A stretch of 64,000 nt of DNA from an uncultured Cytophagales bacterium. Lineage in GTDB: Bacteria; Bacteroidota; Bacteroidia; Cytophagales; Thermonemataceae. Positions 11,139 to 20,832 of the stretch are shown here, one piece after another. The position numbers and the translations under genes were made by a program. Numbering within the stretch: position 1 is the stretch's first letter; every line of letters starts with the position of its first letter. Below the pieces are notes generated by a model, which was given only the letters and a program-made list of their open reading frames with translations, was not told the DNA's origin and searched no databases. The stretch is from the NCBI GenBank assembly GCA_938002655.1, contig CALLAC010000003.1, forward strand, positions 82,486 to 146,485. The letters run 5' to 3'.

Positions 11139-12176
11139 TTATTCTTGTTGAAAAAGTTTGTTTCTGAGAAATTCTTCATCGGTGAGTGTTTTTAGAAAAG
11201 CAATAAGTTTATCTTTTTCATCTTGGGAAAGAGGGATTCCGAGCTGTCCGTTTTGTTTGAGTAATGGGTCGAGAGTAGGGCTATCTTGTACGCCTTGGCT
11301 GTAGTGTTCAAGCACTTGTTCAAGTGTACGAAATCTGCCGTCGTGCATATAGGGGCGTGTAACTTCTACATTTCGTAGAGTTGGCACTTTGAATCTGAAT
11401 TTGTCTTGCTCATTCAAAGTAATTCTGTTTCTGCCTGTGTCAATGGTATCAATCCCATTGAGCATAAATCTTCGAATAGGCAATCCGTTGTTGCGATAAG
11501 TGTTATCGGTAAAGAGTTCGCCTTTGTGGCAAGAAGCACATTTTTGCTGAAAAATTTGTAAGCCTGCCAGCTCTTGTGCATCAAGTTGAGTAAGCCCTTT
11601 TTTATATTGGTCGTATTTAGAATTTGCCGAAATTGCCATTAGTTGAAATTGAGAGAGAGCTTTGAGAAATCTATCAAGTGTAATTTCGGGTGTACCGAAG
11701 GCTTTTTGAAAGAGTTGAGGATATTGAGGATGCCTGCGGAGTTTTTCGAGCACATTTGTAATAGTTTCGTCCATTTCATTGTCAGCTTCAATAGGAGCAA
11801 TAGCGAAAAGGTCTAGATGAAAGACGCCGCCGTCCCAGAAAAATTCTTTTTGCCAAGCTAAATTCATAATGGGTAGAGCGTTGCGAAGGGTGAGTTTATC
11901 ATCAATACCGTGGCTGAGGTCGTGTCCGTGTTGGGTAAATGCCGAACTTGGAATATGGCAACTGCCACAGCTAATCGAGCCATCACGACTCAAAATACCA
12001 TCGAAGAAAAGCTTTTTCCCGAGTTGAAAGCCTGCCGTAGTGACAGGGTTGTAAGAAAAATCATAGTGAGGTTCAGGAAAATGAGCAGGTTTTTGAAAAC
12101 GAATTTCGGGTTCTACATTACGCTGACAGTTTACTAATATCGAGAGTAAAACCAAAAAAGTAAGGGCTTTTTTCAT
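11139..12176 (-). CDS. Di-haem cytochrome c peroxidase / MauG family, MbnH-like
   Basis: 345 residues with a lipoprotein signal (LSILVNCQ). Two haem-binding sites, CGSCH and CASCH, lie in the two halves, as in bacterial cytochrome c peroxidases and MauG. Because an MbnP-like gene is next to it, MbnH is the better name for the role: MbnH oxidises a Trp of MbnP to kynurenine, creating a copper site. Sequence alone cannot separate this from peroxide detoxification. A hairpin terminator lies between it and the MbnP-like gene, so the two may be expressed partly independently. Confidence 0.8.
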   Translation of the reverse strand: MKKALTFLVLLSILVNCQRNVEPEIRFQKPAHFPEPHYDFSYNPVTTAGFQLGKKLFFDGILSRDGSISCGSCHIPSSAFTQHGHDLSHGIDDKLTLRNALPIMNLAWQKEFFWDGGVFHLDLFAIAPIEADNEMDETITNVLEKLRRHPQYPQLFQKAFGTPEITLDRFLKALSQFQLMAISANSKYDQYKKGLTQLDAQELAGLQIFQQKCASCHKGELFTDNTYRNNGLPIRRFMLNGIDTIDTGRNRITLNEQDKFRFKVPTLRNVEVTRPYMHDGRFRTLEQVLEHYSQGVQDSPTLDPLLKQNGQLGIPLSQDEKDKLIAFLKTLTDEEFLRNKLFQQE

Positions 12177-12202
12177 AGCATTTTTGCCATTTTTGGAATT
12201 CT

Positions 12203-12245
12203 GAAAAAAATCAAAGAAGCCTTGCCTGTGCAGTGCAAGGCTTCT
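12203..12245 (-). terminator. Terminator between the MbnP-like and MbnH-like genes
   Basis: AGAAGCCTTGC (12215-12225) pairs perfectly with GCAAGGCTTCT (12235-12245) around a nine-base loop. On the minus strand it is followed by a T-rich tract (A-run at 12203-12210 on the plus strand). It lies just past the MbnP-like stop, so it probably ends or thins transcription before the peroxidase gene. Confidence 0.75.
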
Positions 12246-12254
12246 GATATGTTT

Positions 12255-13085
12255 TTAGTGACCATGATCGTGAATATGGTCGTATTTGAACATATTTTGG
12301 TAATTATTGGCAATCTGCACTGCTATGGTTGCTGTTGCCGGGCTAAACATTACCGTATGGTAATCAGCAATTTTTAGTTGATAACCTCCATTGAAGAATT
12401 TGAGAAAATCTACGATTAAATGTAGGGAAGGAGTATTTCCTTGACGCACTTTGAGGCGGTCATTTCCAAATTCTATACTTACTTGACGAATACAATTAAT
12501 AGTAGGTGAACTGTAACCGCCAAATCCTCCAATGTGGTAACGGAATTTATTACCTGCCGCAGTAGATTGAGGAGACTCGCCCTCAAATTTTACAAAGATA
12601 TACCCACTGTTCCAGCTCCAATACATACCTGCCGCCGCTCCTGCAATATCCAATGTTCCTGTTCTTTCTTCAACAGGTTTAGTGTTTCTTAGACTATCTA
12701 TTCCCACAAGAAATTTAATCTCGCTATAATCTCCTTCGGGAATGTTGTTAATGATACACTTTTTACTTGCAGGGTCTTCGGCATTGATTAGGAAATAGCT
12801 TTCCATTTGCGGTACGGTATAAACAGTTCCATTCGCTGTTTTTAGTTGGATATTGCTAATAAAGTATTTTAGCATTGTTGGCTTGAAACTCTCACCAGTA
12901 GTAGAGTTAGTGTAGGTAGTATTCAATCGAAATTCTTGCGTACCTACGAAATTATCAAAATATACTTCTGCTGAACCTTTTTTGTTAGGGTCAGGGGCAG
13001 GTTCAGAGTGCTCATGCTGTTTTTTGCAAGCAAAAAAGCCCACAGAAAGCATTAAAATACCGATTTTTAGCTTTAATTTGTTCAT
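12255..13085 (-). CDS. MbnP-like copper-binding lipoprotein
   Basis: 276 residues. The signal ends in a lipobox (GFFACKKQ) followed by a His/Glu-rich stretch. The body matches the MbnP family: an immunoglobulin-like start with VYFDNFVGTQEF, the LKYFISNIQL segment, IKFLVGIDS, GMYWSWNSGYIFVKFEG with its conserved Trp residues, and a late LKFFNGG. The C-terminus is His-rich (YDHIHDHGH). MbnP proteins bind copper in the periplasm after Trp is converted to kynurenine by the partner peroxidase, whose gene follows. Copper starvation is the likely control, but no operator was found. Confidence 0.85.
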   Translation of the reverse strand: MNKLKLKIGILMLSVGFFACKKQHEHSEPAPDPNKKGSAEVYFDNFVGTQEFRLNTTYTNSTTGESFKPTMLKYFISNIQLKTANGTVYTVPQMESYFLINAEDPASKKCIINNIPEGDYSEIKFLVGIDSLRNTKPVEERTGTLDIAGAAAGMYWSWNSGYIFVKFEGESPQSTAAGNKFRYHIGGFGGYSSPTINCIRQVSIEFGNDRLKVRQGNTPSLHLIVDFLKFFNGGYQLKIADYHTVMFSPATATIAVQIANNYQNMFKYDHIHDHGH

Positions 13086-13127
13086 ACGAGTAGATATTTA
13101 GGGTTTTTAGTGAAAAGAAAAAAATTG

Positions 13128-13523
13128 CTAATGATTTTCGTTTTTACAAAGTCCTACAATTTCATGAAATACATCGTGTAAAGTTGAAAGTTTTTGTTTG
13201 ATGGCTTCGTCAGAAGCCTTTGAATTTTTAATGAAAGCATCTAATTCTTTGCTACCTTTTTGTAATTTTTTTACAGCCGTTTTGATTTTGGGCGTGTTGT
13301 ACTCTTGCGGAATGGTTGATTTTGCCAGTATGTTGGCTTTTTCAGCCATTTCACTACTTCGTTTTTTGATAGGCTCTAAACTGCCTTGTTCCGAAGGGTG
13401 AAAAGTTTGGGACATTACGACATGGAATTCTTTGAGTTCTTTCCATTTATCCCAAATGGATTGAGCTTGCAAGAAATACGCAAAGCTCATCAAGAACATT
13501 AAAATTGAAGCCTTTTGTATCAT
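13128..13523 (-). CDS. Hypothetical exported helical protein
   Basis: 131 residues with a clear signal peptide (cleaved after about LQAQ) and a mature part that should fold as a helical bundle. It has His residues in EFHVVMSQTFHPSEQ and in LHDVFHEIVGLCKNENH, which could bind metal. There is no CxxCH haem site, so it is not a classical cytochrome c'. Position inside the copper cluster suggests a periplasmic metal-related role, which is inference. It overlaps the end of the upstream gene by four bases. Confidence 0.6.
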   Translation of the reverse strand: MIQKASILMFLMSFAYFLQAQSIWDKWKELKEFHVVMSQTFHPSEQGSLEPIKKRSSEMAEKANILAKSTIPQEYNTPKIKTAVKKLQKGSKELDAFIKNSKASDEAIKQKLSTLHDVFHEIVGLCKNENH

Positions 13524-13906
13524 AAATTTTTAGGTTTATGAGTTTTGTAAAAATTTTGATTTTCTTGAATGTGTTTGTCGGCGAAAAAAAGTCCTATCCG
13601 TACACCAAAAAATACAATGCTACCAATCAAAAGTAGCAAAGAAACATAGATTTTCAGATCAGTTTGATATTCGGTAGGGGCTTGCATTATTTCATAGAGC
13701 TTAATAAAACAAGCTATCTCAACGATTGTCAAACTGATAAGAACAAACGAAACCAACACAGGCAAAACCTTGAAAATCAATAGTATTTTAGTGAAGAGTT
13801 TTTCTATTCGGCTTTGCCGCTTACACAAGCGACCTTGTGCGTCTACATAATACAGGCGTGAGAGTTTAGGATATTGCTTCCTATTCTCAATTTTAGAGAT
13901 TTGCAT
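13520..13906 (-). CDS. Hypothetical membrane protein, two helices
   Basis: 128 residues with a basic N-terminal ~45 residues, two hydrophobic helices (about 46-68 and 86-108), and a basic tail. I do not recognise it. Its stop overlaps the start of the exported helical protein by four bases, so it belongs to the copper-cluster operon. Confidence 0.6.
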   Translation of the reverse strand: MQISKIENRKQYPKLSRLYYVDAQGRLCKRQSRIEKLFTKILLIFKVLPVLVSFVLISLTIVEIACFIKLYEIMQAPTEYQTDLKIYVSLLLLIGSIVFFGVRIGLFFADKHIQENQNFYKTHKPKNL

Positions 13907-13994
13907 TTTTTTAAATGAGTTTTTTCAAACAAAAATCGGCTCTTTTTCAACTGGAAAAAGAAAATGATTCAGCTATTTCATCGTTGAGAGAGGA

Positions 13995-14447
13995 CTATAA
14001 GCGAGGTGGGTGAAAAATATCAAAGAGATATTCTTGTGCAAAGGCTAATTCTAGATAATAGCCCAACTGTTTATTAGAAATTTCTACAAAGGCTTGATTA
14101 AAAAGAAAAGTAGGTAATTCTTGATTATACGAAACAAACGAAAATGATTCACTTCGTTCTTTTTGAGTTTCTTTTTCTTGCTTCTGTTTTTCAGCAAGTT
14201 TTTTCATCAGATAACACTTACCACCACATTGCAATTCGGGTTTGAAGCGATTTTCACAAAGATTTTTTGCAATGTAAGTTTTGTTGAGCTCAAAAGAAAT
14301 CCTTACCCAAAAACTTTGCAAGGGTTGTAAAAAAACAGCTGAAAGAAGCACTATGGGAATAAATGATTTCAAGTTTTCTGCATAAGGTTGAGCAAAATTA
14401 GGAAAAAAATAAATTTGATACAAAAAAGTTTTGCTGATTTTAGTCAA
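13995..14447 (-). CDS. Small copper-cluster-associated protein with CxGxC motif
   Basis: 150 residues. One hydrophobic N-terminal segment is followed by FELNKTYIAKNLCENRFKPE and then CGGKCYLMKKLAEKQ, a basic linker, and a C-terminus ending FHPPRL. I recall this pattern from small Bacteroidota proteins next to copper transporters and TonB receptors; the three Cys residues could bind copper. The start is uncertain because the N-terminal 25 residues before the hydrophobic part are unusual. It is the first gene of the copper cluster in its direction. Confidence 0.6.
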   Translation of the reverse strand: MTKISKTFLYQIYFFPNFAQPYAENLKSFIPIVLLSAVFLQPLQSFWVRISFELNKTYIAKNLCENRFKPELQCGGKCYLMKKLAEKQKQEKETQKERSESFSFVSYNQELPTFLFNQAFVEISNKQLGYYLELAFAQEYLFDIFHPPRL

Positions 14448-14528
14448 TATTCTTTCTTTCTTGGATTAGCTACTTTTACGTTTTTAGAAATTTTGTAACT
14501 TGCACCGCACAACATAAATATAAGCAAA

Positions 14529-15392
14529 ATGAGTTGGTTTATCAGACAAGAAAAAGGCATTCAGACCCCTACCTCGCAAAAAAAGGAATCGCCTGACGGG
14601 CTTTGGTATAAATGTCCTTCTTGCAAAAAAGTAATGCTTACACGTGAGCTACAGTCCAATTATTATACCTGCCTCAACTGCAACTATCATGAGAAAATCG
14701 GTTCGACTGAATATTTTGCAATACTTTTTGATAACAACGAATTTACAGAGCTCAATCCGAATATGACTTCTGCCGACCCGCTGAGATTCGTTGATAGCAA
14801 AGATTATCCTACACGTATTGCTGAAGCTCAACGCAAAACAGGCTTAAAAGATGCTATTCGCACGGCTCATGGTAGAATGAATGGCATTGAGATTGTTATT
14901 GGTTGCATGGATTTTGAGTTTATTGGCGGCTCGATGGGCTCAGTAGTAGGGGAAAAAATTGCTCGAGCCATAGATTTTTGCATTGAAAAATATTTGCCCT
15001 TGCTTATCATTTCTCGTTCAGGTGGAGCTCGAATGATGGAAGCTGGATTTTCGCTGATGCAAATGGCAAAAACTGCCGCTAAATTAGCTCTGTTAGATAA
15101 GGCAGGGTTGCCTTATATTTCCCTACTTACCGACCCCACCACAGGAGGAGTTACTGCTTCTTTTGCAATGCTAGGTGATTTCAATATTGCTGAACCGAAT
15201 GCTTTGATTGGCTTTGCAGGACCAAGAGTAATTCGTGAAACTATCGGTAGAGATTTACCTTCGGGCTTTCAGACCGCTGAATTTGTTTTGGAACATGGCT
15301 TTTTAGATTTCATTGTTCATCGTAAAGACCTTAAAGATGAACTGACTTCACTTCTGAAAATGATTTTACCCAAAAATGGTAATAGTAAATAA
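14529..15392 (+). CDS. accD: Acetyl-CoA carboxylase carboxyltransferase subunit beta
   Basis: 287 residues, usual for AccD, which with AccA moves the carboxyl group from biotin to acetyl-CoA in the first step of fatty acid synthesis. The N-terminal zinc ribbon is complete ([14 protein letters not shown] then CLNC). The crotonase-like core shows [38 protein letters not shown] and [13 protein letters not shown]. The gene is single; the next gene converges on it with no gap between the two stops. Confidence 0.97.
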   Translation: MSWFIRQEKGIQTPTSQKKESPDGLWYKCPSCKKVMLTRELQSNYYTCLNCNYHEKIGSTEYFAILFDNNEFTELNPNMTSADPLRFVDSKDYPTRIAEAQRKTGLKDAIRTAHGRMNGIEIVIGCMDFEFIGGSMGSVVGEKIARAIDFCIEKYLPLLIISRSGGARMMEAGFSLMQMAKTAAKLALLDKAGLPYISLLTDPTTGGVTASFAMLGDFNIAEPNALIGFAGPRVIRETIGRDLPSGFQTAEFVLEHGFLDFIVHRKDLKDELTSLLKMILPKNGNSK

Positions 15393-16784
15393 CTAATCAA
15401 GTTTATTAGCAAATAATTTTTGCCATAGTTCATAGAGGTGCATAGCTTCTTTTACACATTTTTTGCTCATAAATGCAGGAACTTCGTTTTTTTGAATTTG
15501 CTCTACCAACCGCTCTAAATTCAGGAAGCGAAGTTCCTTTTTGCCTGTTTTGCTTCCCCATAAATAAGTAGGTAATATCTCCACTCTGCTGAGTTGAGTA
15601 TGCATTTTTTTTCGGCAGAAACCTTTTGTGATATGCAATTTTAGTAGCGGAATAAGTCTATCCCAAACAAAAATATCGTAGGCTACAAAATCGGCAAGCG
15701 AATAAATGGCAAAGCCCTGTTTCTTTTGTTGTGTGAAAGGACAAGTAAAGTCGTATATTTCCATAGGTTGCGGATTGTGTGGATGGCTTCCCAAGATAAT
15801 GTCTACACCACACTCGTCAAAAATTCGGTGAAAAATCTTGATGGTATGCTCCGAAGGATACATCTGATAGGCATTTCCTGTATGTAATGAAAGAATAACC
15901 AAGTCGGAGCCACGTTTATGGGCGTTTTCTACATCTTTTTGTAATCTTTTCAGACTGCAATCAGCTAAATTGAGCCTTTCGTAATTGACCAAATATTCTT
16001 TACCTTTGGGCAAAACTTCTCTGTTCAGCGAATATGTATAGGCAATGAAAGCAATTTTAATACCTTTTCGCTCTAAGATTGGGAAATTATCACGTTCTTT
16101 CCAATTGCGTGCTGTGCCTGTAAAACTAACTTTCTGACTTTCCAAGAATTCAATTGTCTTGCAGATACCCTCTTCACCCATATCCAAACTATGATTATTA
16201 GCGGTAGAAAGAATGTCATAACCTTTGAAATGCGGCTTTCCACTGAAAATTTCAAACATTTCGATATTAGCATTGAAAAGCATATCTGTTATCATCACTT
16301 CGGGAACGAGTGAAGCTGATTTTTGCAAGTGAATAGGTGTTTCCAAATTGGCAAAAACAATATCCCCGTTAAAAAAGAACTCACCCACTTCATTCCAAAG
16401 GTGTTGAGTGTAGTCTTTTTGTATCCAAGCATAAGGCATTAAATCTCCACCCACCGAAAGCGTAATTGTATTTTGCGGCACAAAATTTTCAGGTAGAGAA
16501 AATCGAATCTTTTGCTTTGTAAAATGCTCTATTGTAGAGTTTGGGAAATAAACTGGCGTTTGGAAGTAATATTTGTAACCTAAAAAAAATATATCCTCAC
16601 GAGTGCAAAAAGGTGGATTTTCTTCAAAGTTGGCAAGAGGCGTTCGCCATTGTTTGCCTTTCCATATTCTGAAAAAACCAAAAAATATTTTCAAAACAAT
16701 AAGCCAAATTTTGCCTCGTAAACTGTAAGGCAATACTTGCGGAAAAGATTTTTTAAAAGAGATTTTTTGAAAATTTTTAGGCAT
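15393..16784 (-). CDS. CapA family protein (metallophosphatase fold)
   Basis: 463 residues from ATG 16784; an ATG at 16802 is also in frame. It carries the CapA / PGA_cap pattern: LSVGGDLMPYAW, DIVFANLETPI, STANNHSLDMGEEGI and ILGSHPHNPQPMEIY, the metal-binding residues of a calcineurin-like phosphoesterase fold. In Bacillus CapA takes part in poly-gamma-glutamate synthesis; no CapB or CapC is present, so that role is not supported here. The N-terminal ~100 residues are basic with hydrophobic stretches and may touch the membrane. The start overlaps the LysE-family stop, so the two form an operon. Confidence 0.8.
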   Translation of the reverse strand: MPKNFQKISFKKSFPQVLPYSLRGKIWLIVLKIFFGFFRIWKGKQWRTPLANFEENPPFCTREDIFFLGYKYYFQTPVYFPNSTIEHFTKQKIRFSLPENFVPQNTITLSVGGDLMPYAWIQKDYTQHLWNEVGEFFFNGDIVFANLETPIHLQKSASLVPEVMITDMLFNANIEMFEIFSGKPHFKGYDILSTANNHSLDMGEEGICKTIEFLESQKVSFTGTARNWKERDNFPILERKGIKIAFIAYTYSLNREVLPKGKEYLVNYERLNLADCSLKRLQKDVENAHKRGSDLVILSLHTGNAYQMYPSEHTIKIFHRIFDECGVDIILGSHPHNPQPMEIYDFTCPFTQQKKQGFAIYSLADFVAYDIFVWDRLIPLLKLHITKGFCRKKMHTQLSRVEILPTYLWGSKTGKKELRFLNLERLVEQIQKNEVPAFMSKKCVKEAMHLYELWQKLFANKLD

Positions 16785-17397
16785 ACTTGGTGAAAGCGTC
16801 AATGAGTAATTTTATACCAAAACTCACAAAAATACCTCCTGAAATCTGATTAAATCGTTGCATAATAAGCGGTGTAAATAACTTGCGAAGCCGCGAAGCC
16901 GAAAAAGAAATACCTACTTCTGTCAGGAAAATTGCAAGTAGGCAAAAGATAAAAAAAACAATTTGCAAGTTGAAAGTAAAGTATTTTTCTGTTTGTAAAT
17001 GAGCTACAATAGCTACCCAAAAAAAGAAATTCACTGGATTGAGTACATTCAGCAGAAATCCTTGCCCAAAATAGTACAAAGCATTTCCTAAACGTGTTTT
17101 TTGGGGCTTGATTTCTACTTTTTTTCTAAATATACTACTGACTCCCAAACCCAGTAAAAGCAAGCCCCCTACCAGACTAATGTAAAAAGGCATTTGAGGC
17201 GTATCGGGCAAAAAACTCGTACCCGCCATAGCCGCCGAAATATAAAATATATCTGAAAACACCACTCCCGAAGCTATGAAAATACCACTTTTATAACCGA
17301 AATCTATACTGTTTTGGATAAGGGCAAAAAATACTGTTCCAAGCATACAGCTTAAAACTATCCCTGTTCCAAAGCCCGAAACAACTGCATCGAACAT
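16777..17397 (-). CDS. LysE/RhtB family exporter
   Basis: 206 residues with six hydrophobic helices and the N-terminal GFGTGIVLSCMLGTVFFALI pattern of the LysE/RhtB amino acid efflux family, including the Asn-Pro-containing segment VLNPVNFFFW. Members export amino acids or related small molecules; the substrate is not predictable. It is first in a two-gene unit with the CapA-family gene, and divergent from the PKD protein gene. Confidence 0.8.
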   Translation of the reverse strand: MFDAVVSGFGTGIVLSCMLGTVFFALIQNSIDFGYKSGIFIASGVVFSDIFYISAAMAGTSFLPDTPQMPFYISLVGGLLLLGLGVSSIFRKKVEIKPQKTRLGNALYYFGQGFLLNVLNPVNFFFWVAIVAHLQTEKYFTFNLQIVFFIFCLLAIFLTEVGISFSASRLRKLFTPLIMQRFNQISGGIFVSFGIKLLIDAFTKYA

Positions 17398-17464
17398 TCA
17401 ATTTTTTAATTTAGGGCCGAAAATAGTAAATTTATTTTATTTGAAAGTTCAGAGTGAAATTTTA

Positions 17465-17496
17465 TTTGTTAGAAAGAAAGATTATAGTTACTTTTG
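17465..17496 (+). promoter_or_regulatory. Bacteroidota-type promoter before the PKD protein gene
   Basis: TTTG (17465-17468) and TACTTTTG (17489-17496) are spaced by 20 bases, matching the Bacteroidota primary sigma pattern (-33 TTTG, -7 TAnnTTTG). The start codon follows at 17532, leaving about 30 bases of leader. Confidence 0.6.
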
Positions 17497-17531
17497 TTGA
17501 GTACAAAGTATAAATAAAAAAGATTTTCACT

Positions 17532-20348
17532 ATGAAATTTTTTTGCATTTTACTTACAATTTTTCCGATACTTCAAGAGGCACTTGGTCAGTGTATTCCT
17601 ACGAGTACAAATACTTTTGGCTTACCTGCTCTTATCTGTCCTGACGAAAATCTCAATTTCGTTAATCCTCATGCTTCGGGGTTTAGCTATGAATGGGATT
17701 TGTGCGATAGAGATATGGAAGCTACTCCACAGGTAACTTTTCTTTCAGGTATGATTGCTAATGAAGGATTGGGGCAAAGTGTATTGGTAAGCGAAGATGG
17801 AGATTACTATCTATTTGTGATAGCTTACCTTACTTCTCGTTTATATCGCATTGATTTAGGCGATAACCCTCAAAATCCTCCACAACTTATTCATAATTTA
17901 GGTAATTTGGGTGTTTTAAGTACCCCTTGGAACTTAGAAATCGTAAAAGATGAGACATCAGGTATTTGGTATGGTATAACTTGTAATTATATTGCTAATC
18001 AATTTATTCGTCTCAATTTTGGAACATCAATTAAGAATACACCCTCGGCGAGTTTTATGGGTAGTTTAGCCCCTACTTACACTTACACTGCTACCGTAAA
18101 ACTTATCAAAGACGCAGGAAATTATTACCTGTTGGTATCAGGCTACTATGCTAACTCTATTGCAGTAGTTGATATTGGAACCAGTTTGAATAATAATTTT
18201 TCTATTACAAACATCATTAACAACATAAGCCTGACTATTTCAAATCCTAGAAATATGGATGTAATCAATGATTGTGGCGTATGGAACTTACTCATTGCAT
18301 CATTAGCAGGTAATAAACATATCATTTTTGATAATGGCTTAAATAATAGTCCCTCTGTTGTTGATGAACCTTATAGCTCCTCCGGATTTGGAACAGCAAC
18401 CAGTGTAAAAATTTCTTCTGAAAATGGTGAATATTACGCTATTACTATGGATAATACAGGAAAATTGCAAAGAAGCTACTATGGTAATAGTATCACAAAC
18501 AATCCTGTTGTCAATACTTTTTTAGGTGCCATAACGTCTAATCCTAATTTTAGGGATATCTATGGTATGGATTTTATAGAGTACAAAGGCAAAAATATAT
18601 TTGTAGGAGCTAACTTTTACGCAAACCAAATTTTTCGTATAGATTTCGAGCGTAAATGTGGAGTGAATGTTTCTTTTTCTAATGCGTACAACCCTACAAA
18701 TATTCGTTATCGTGATGCTGTTACACACCCTGTTTCTTTACAAGTAAAAAATAGTACAGGAAACATAGTACAAATTTATACAGGAAACGTAAATATCAAT
18801 CCTACAACAACAGTAGCTAATTTCGTGGCAAATGATGTTTGTATAGGTTCGGCAGTAGTTTTTAATAATACTTCTATCGGTAGCGATAGCAATGTACTTT
18901 CTTGGCAATGGGATTTTGGCGATAGCAGTACTTCTTCACTCAAAAATCCTCCTACGCATACGTATAGTAGTCCGGGGAATTATACCGTAACTTTGACTGT
19001 CAACAACCTTAATGGTTGTGTCAATAGTATTAGTAAAGTGGTTAGGGTATCAGGTGGAGTAACGGCTGATTTTCAAGCTCCTGCCACTACTTGTGTAGGG
19101 CAAGTCATCAATTTTGAAAATTTTTCAACTTATACGAATGTCCCTTTTCACGCTGCCACAGGATTTTATTGGAATTTTGGCGACGGCACTTATTCCCCTT
19201 TTCAGAACCCAAGCAAAATCTACAATACTGCAGGAACTTACAATATCACACTTACTGTACAAGATTCAGCGGGCTGTACGAATAGCACTACCAAGAGTAT
19301 TCAAGTATTAGATAATCCTACGGTTTCTTTTAGCTTTCCATTCAATATTTGTGCAGGGGTGCCTGTGCAATTTATTAGCTCGGCAACTAATGCTACCGAA
19401 TATCTATGGTTTTTTGAAGGACACGGCACCAGCACCGAAGCCAACCCTACCATCACCTTCCAACAAGGCGGCTTTTATGATGTAACCCTGCAAGTAAAAA
19501 ATAACAACAACTGCATCAATACTTTCACCATTGAAAATATCCCTGTTTTTGATGCTCCCGCTATTATTTTCACAACCCAACGTTTTCTGGATAACCCCTT
19601 GAAGGTACAATTCAACAATTTTACTTCAGGGGCTACTAGTTACGAATGGAATTTTGGCGATGGTAATACTTCTTTTTTACCTCAACCCACTCACACTTTC
19701 TCGAAAGCAGGCGAGTATCTGGTAAGCCTCAAAGCTATCAGTGCTAATAATTGTGAAAGTTCATTTAGTCAGATTGTAGGAGTAGGAACACTCAAGCCCA
19801 ATATAAGTCTCAATGAATTATATTTTGAAAACGAACAAATCAAACTTACTTTGGAAAACAAAGGAAATACCTTATTAAATAATTTGCAAATTTTTGTTGA
19901 AATGGCTGATACTACTTTCATCGAAACGTACACTTCTACTGTAGCAAGAGGTGAAATCGTAGACTATACTCTGCAAACTGTCATTTCCGATGAAATTATA
20001 GCCAAATCAAAGTATTTTTGCGTGAAGGTTTTGCCTAAACCTTCGGTACAAGATATTGACCTTTCAGATAATCGAAAATGCTTCAATCTTTCTAATCGTT
20101 TGTTTGTGTATGAGCCTTATCCTAATCCTGCCCAAGATGAGGTAAAAATAGCCTTTACTGCCCCCAATAGCGGTGAAGTAACTTTCAGAATAACAGATAT
20201 GCTCGGAAAGTCTGTTGTAAAAATGGGTCTTGTAAGTCAGGGTTACAATGAGGAAATTTTAGATGTAAGAGGTTTTGCCAAAGGATTGTATGTAATCACT
20301 TTGGAAATCGGAGGCAGTGTCGTTCACAAGAAATTGGTTATCAATTAG
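17532..20348 (+). CDS. Secreted PKD-domain protein with type IX sorting domain
   Basis: 938 residues. A signal peptide (about 1-19) is followed by ~400 residues of repeated beta-rich units with patterns such as GDYYLFVIAYLTSRLYRIDLG, which look like a propeller. About four PKD domains follow (roughly 425-505, 510-592, 595-662, 672-742), each with the W-[DN]-FGD signature or a variant (the third reads WFFEGHG). A linker leads to a C-terminal domain (about 862-938) with YPNPAQDEVKIAF and a final KKLVIN, the type A sorting signal of the type IX system. The protein is probably exported to the surface, perhaps as an adhesin. The stop overlaps the convergent TPR gene by eight bases. Confidence 0.85.
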   Translation: MKFFCILLTIFPILQEALGQCIPTSTNTFGLPALICPDENLNFVNPHASGFSYEWDLCDRDMEATPQVTFLSGMIANEGLGQSVLVSEDGDYYLFVIAYLTSRLYRIDLGDNPQNPPQLIHNLGNLGVLSTPWNLEIVKDETSGIWYGITCNYIANQFIRLNFGTSIKNTPSASFMGSLAPTYTYTATVKLIKDAGNYYLLVSGYYANSIAVVDIGTSLNNNFSITNIINNISLTISNPRNMDVINDCGVWNLLIASLAGNKHIIFDNGLNNSPSVVDEPYSSSGFGTATSVKISSENGEYYAITMDNTGKLQRSYYGNSITNNPVVNTFLGAITSNPNFRDIYGMDFIEYKGKNIFVGANFYANQIFRIDFERKCGVNVSFSNAYNPTNIRYRDAVTHPVSLQVKNSTGNIVQIYTGNVNINPTTTVANFVANDVCIGSAVVFNNTSIGSDSNVLSWQWDFGDSSTSSLKNPPTHTYSSPGNYTVTLTVNNLNGCVNSISKVVRVSGGVTADFQAPATTCVGQVINFENFSTYTNVPFHAATGFYWNFGDGTYSPFQNPSKIYNTAGTYNITLTVQDSAGCTNSTTKSIQVLDNPTVSFSFPFNICAGVPVQFISSATNATEYLWFFEGHGTSTEANPTITFQQGGFYDVTLQVKNNNNCINTFTIENIPVFDAPAIIFTTQRFLDNPLKVQFNNFTSGATSYEWNFGDGNTSFLPQPTHTFSKAGEYLVSLKAISANNCESSFSQIVGVGTLKPNISLNELYFENEQIKLTLENKGNTLLNNLQIFVEMADTTFIETYTSTVARGEIVDYTLQTVISDEIIAKSKYFCVKVLPKPSVQDIDLSDNRKCFNLSNRLFVYEPYPNPAQDEVKIAFTAPNSGEVTFRITDMLGKSVVKMGLVSQGYNEEILDVRGFAKGLYVITLEIGGSVVHKKLVIN

Positions 20349-20832
20349 TTTTTTGACAAAATTTTCGGTAGTTTTCCATTGCTCGGATATGTTTCAAATC
20401 TTTGGCTTTACGAAACTCCCAGCATGCTCCTGAGGTATCTTTGAACTGTAAACGCAAAAGCCCTCGTTGAAAGTGGGCTTCTGTCTCGTTAGGGTCAAGA
20501 AAAAGAATTTTATTGAAATCATTGATAGCCCCTGATTCATCTTTTAGTTTGATTTTAACTTTGGCTCGCAAATAATATCCTGCTATGTTTTGGGGCTCTT
20601 TGCGTAAAAAAATGTTAATTGTTTCTAGTGCGTCCAAATAATTTTGCAAGCTATCTAAGATGTAGGCTTTTTGAAGCAATAACTGATTTTTGCTCGGATT
20701 TTGCGAGATTTCTTGTTCTACCTTTTGCAGTTGTTTTTCTAATGCCTGCATGTAGTTTATTTTGGAGCTTTCGGTAGTTTTTTGAGCGTTACAAGTATTA
20801 AATAATACCAAATTACAGCATAAACAAAGCAA
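20341..20832 (-). CDS. Small TPR protein, exported
   Basis: 163 residues from a TTG at 20832, chosen because the longer frame (to 20913) runs through a perfect inverted repeat and overlaps the upstream gene. The hydrophobic N-terminus LCLCCNLVLFNTCNAQ looks like a signal or lipoprotein signal. Two to three TPR units follow (around ALETINIFLRKEPQNIAGYY and AINDFNKILFLDPNETEA). It lies directly after the larger TPR gene on the same strand and may be a paralogous partner. The start is uncertain. Confidence 0.65.
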   Translation of the reverse strand: MLCLCCNLVLFNTCNAQKTTESSKINYMQALEKQLQKVEQEISQNPSKNQLLLQKAYILDSLQNYLDALETINIFLRKEPQNIAGYYLRAKVKIKLKDESGAINDFNKILFLDPNETEAHFQRGLLRLQFKDTSGACWEFRKAKDLKHIRAMENYRKFCQKTN

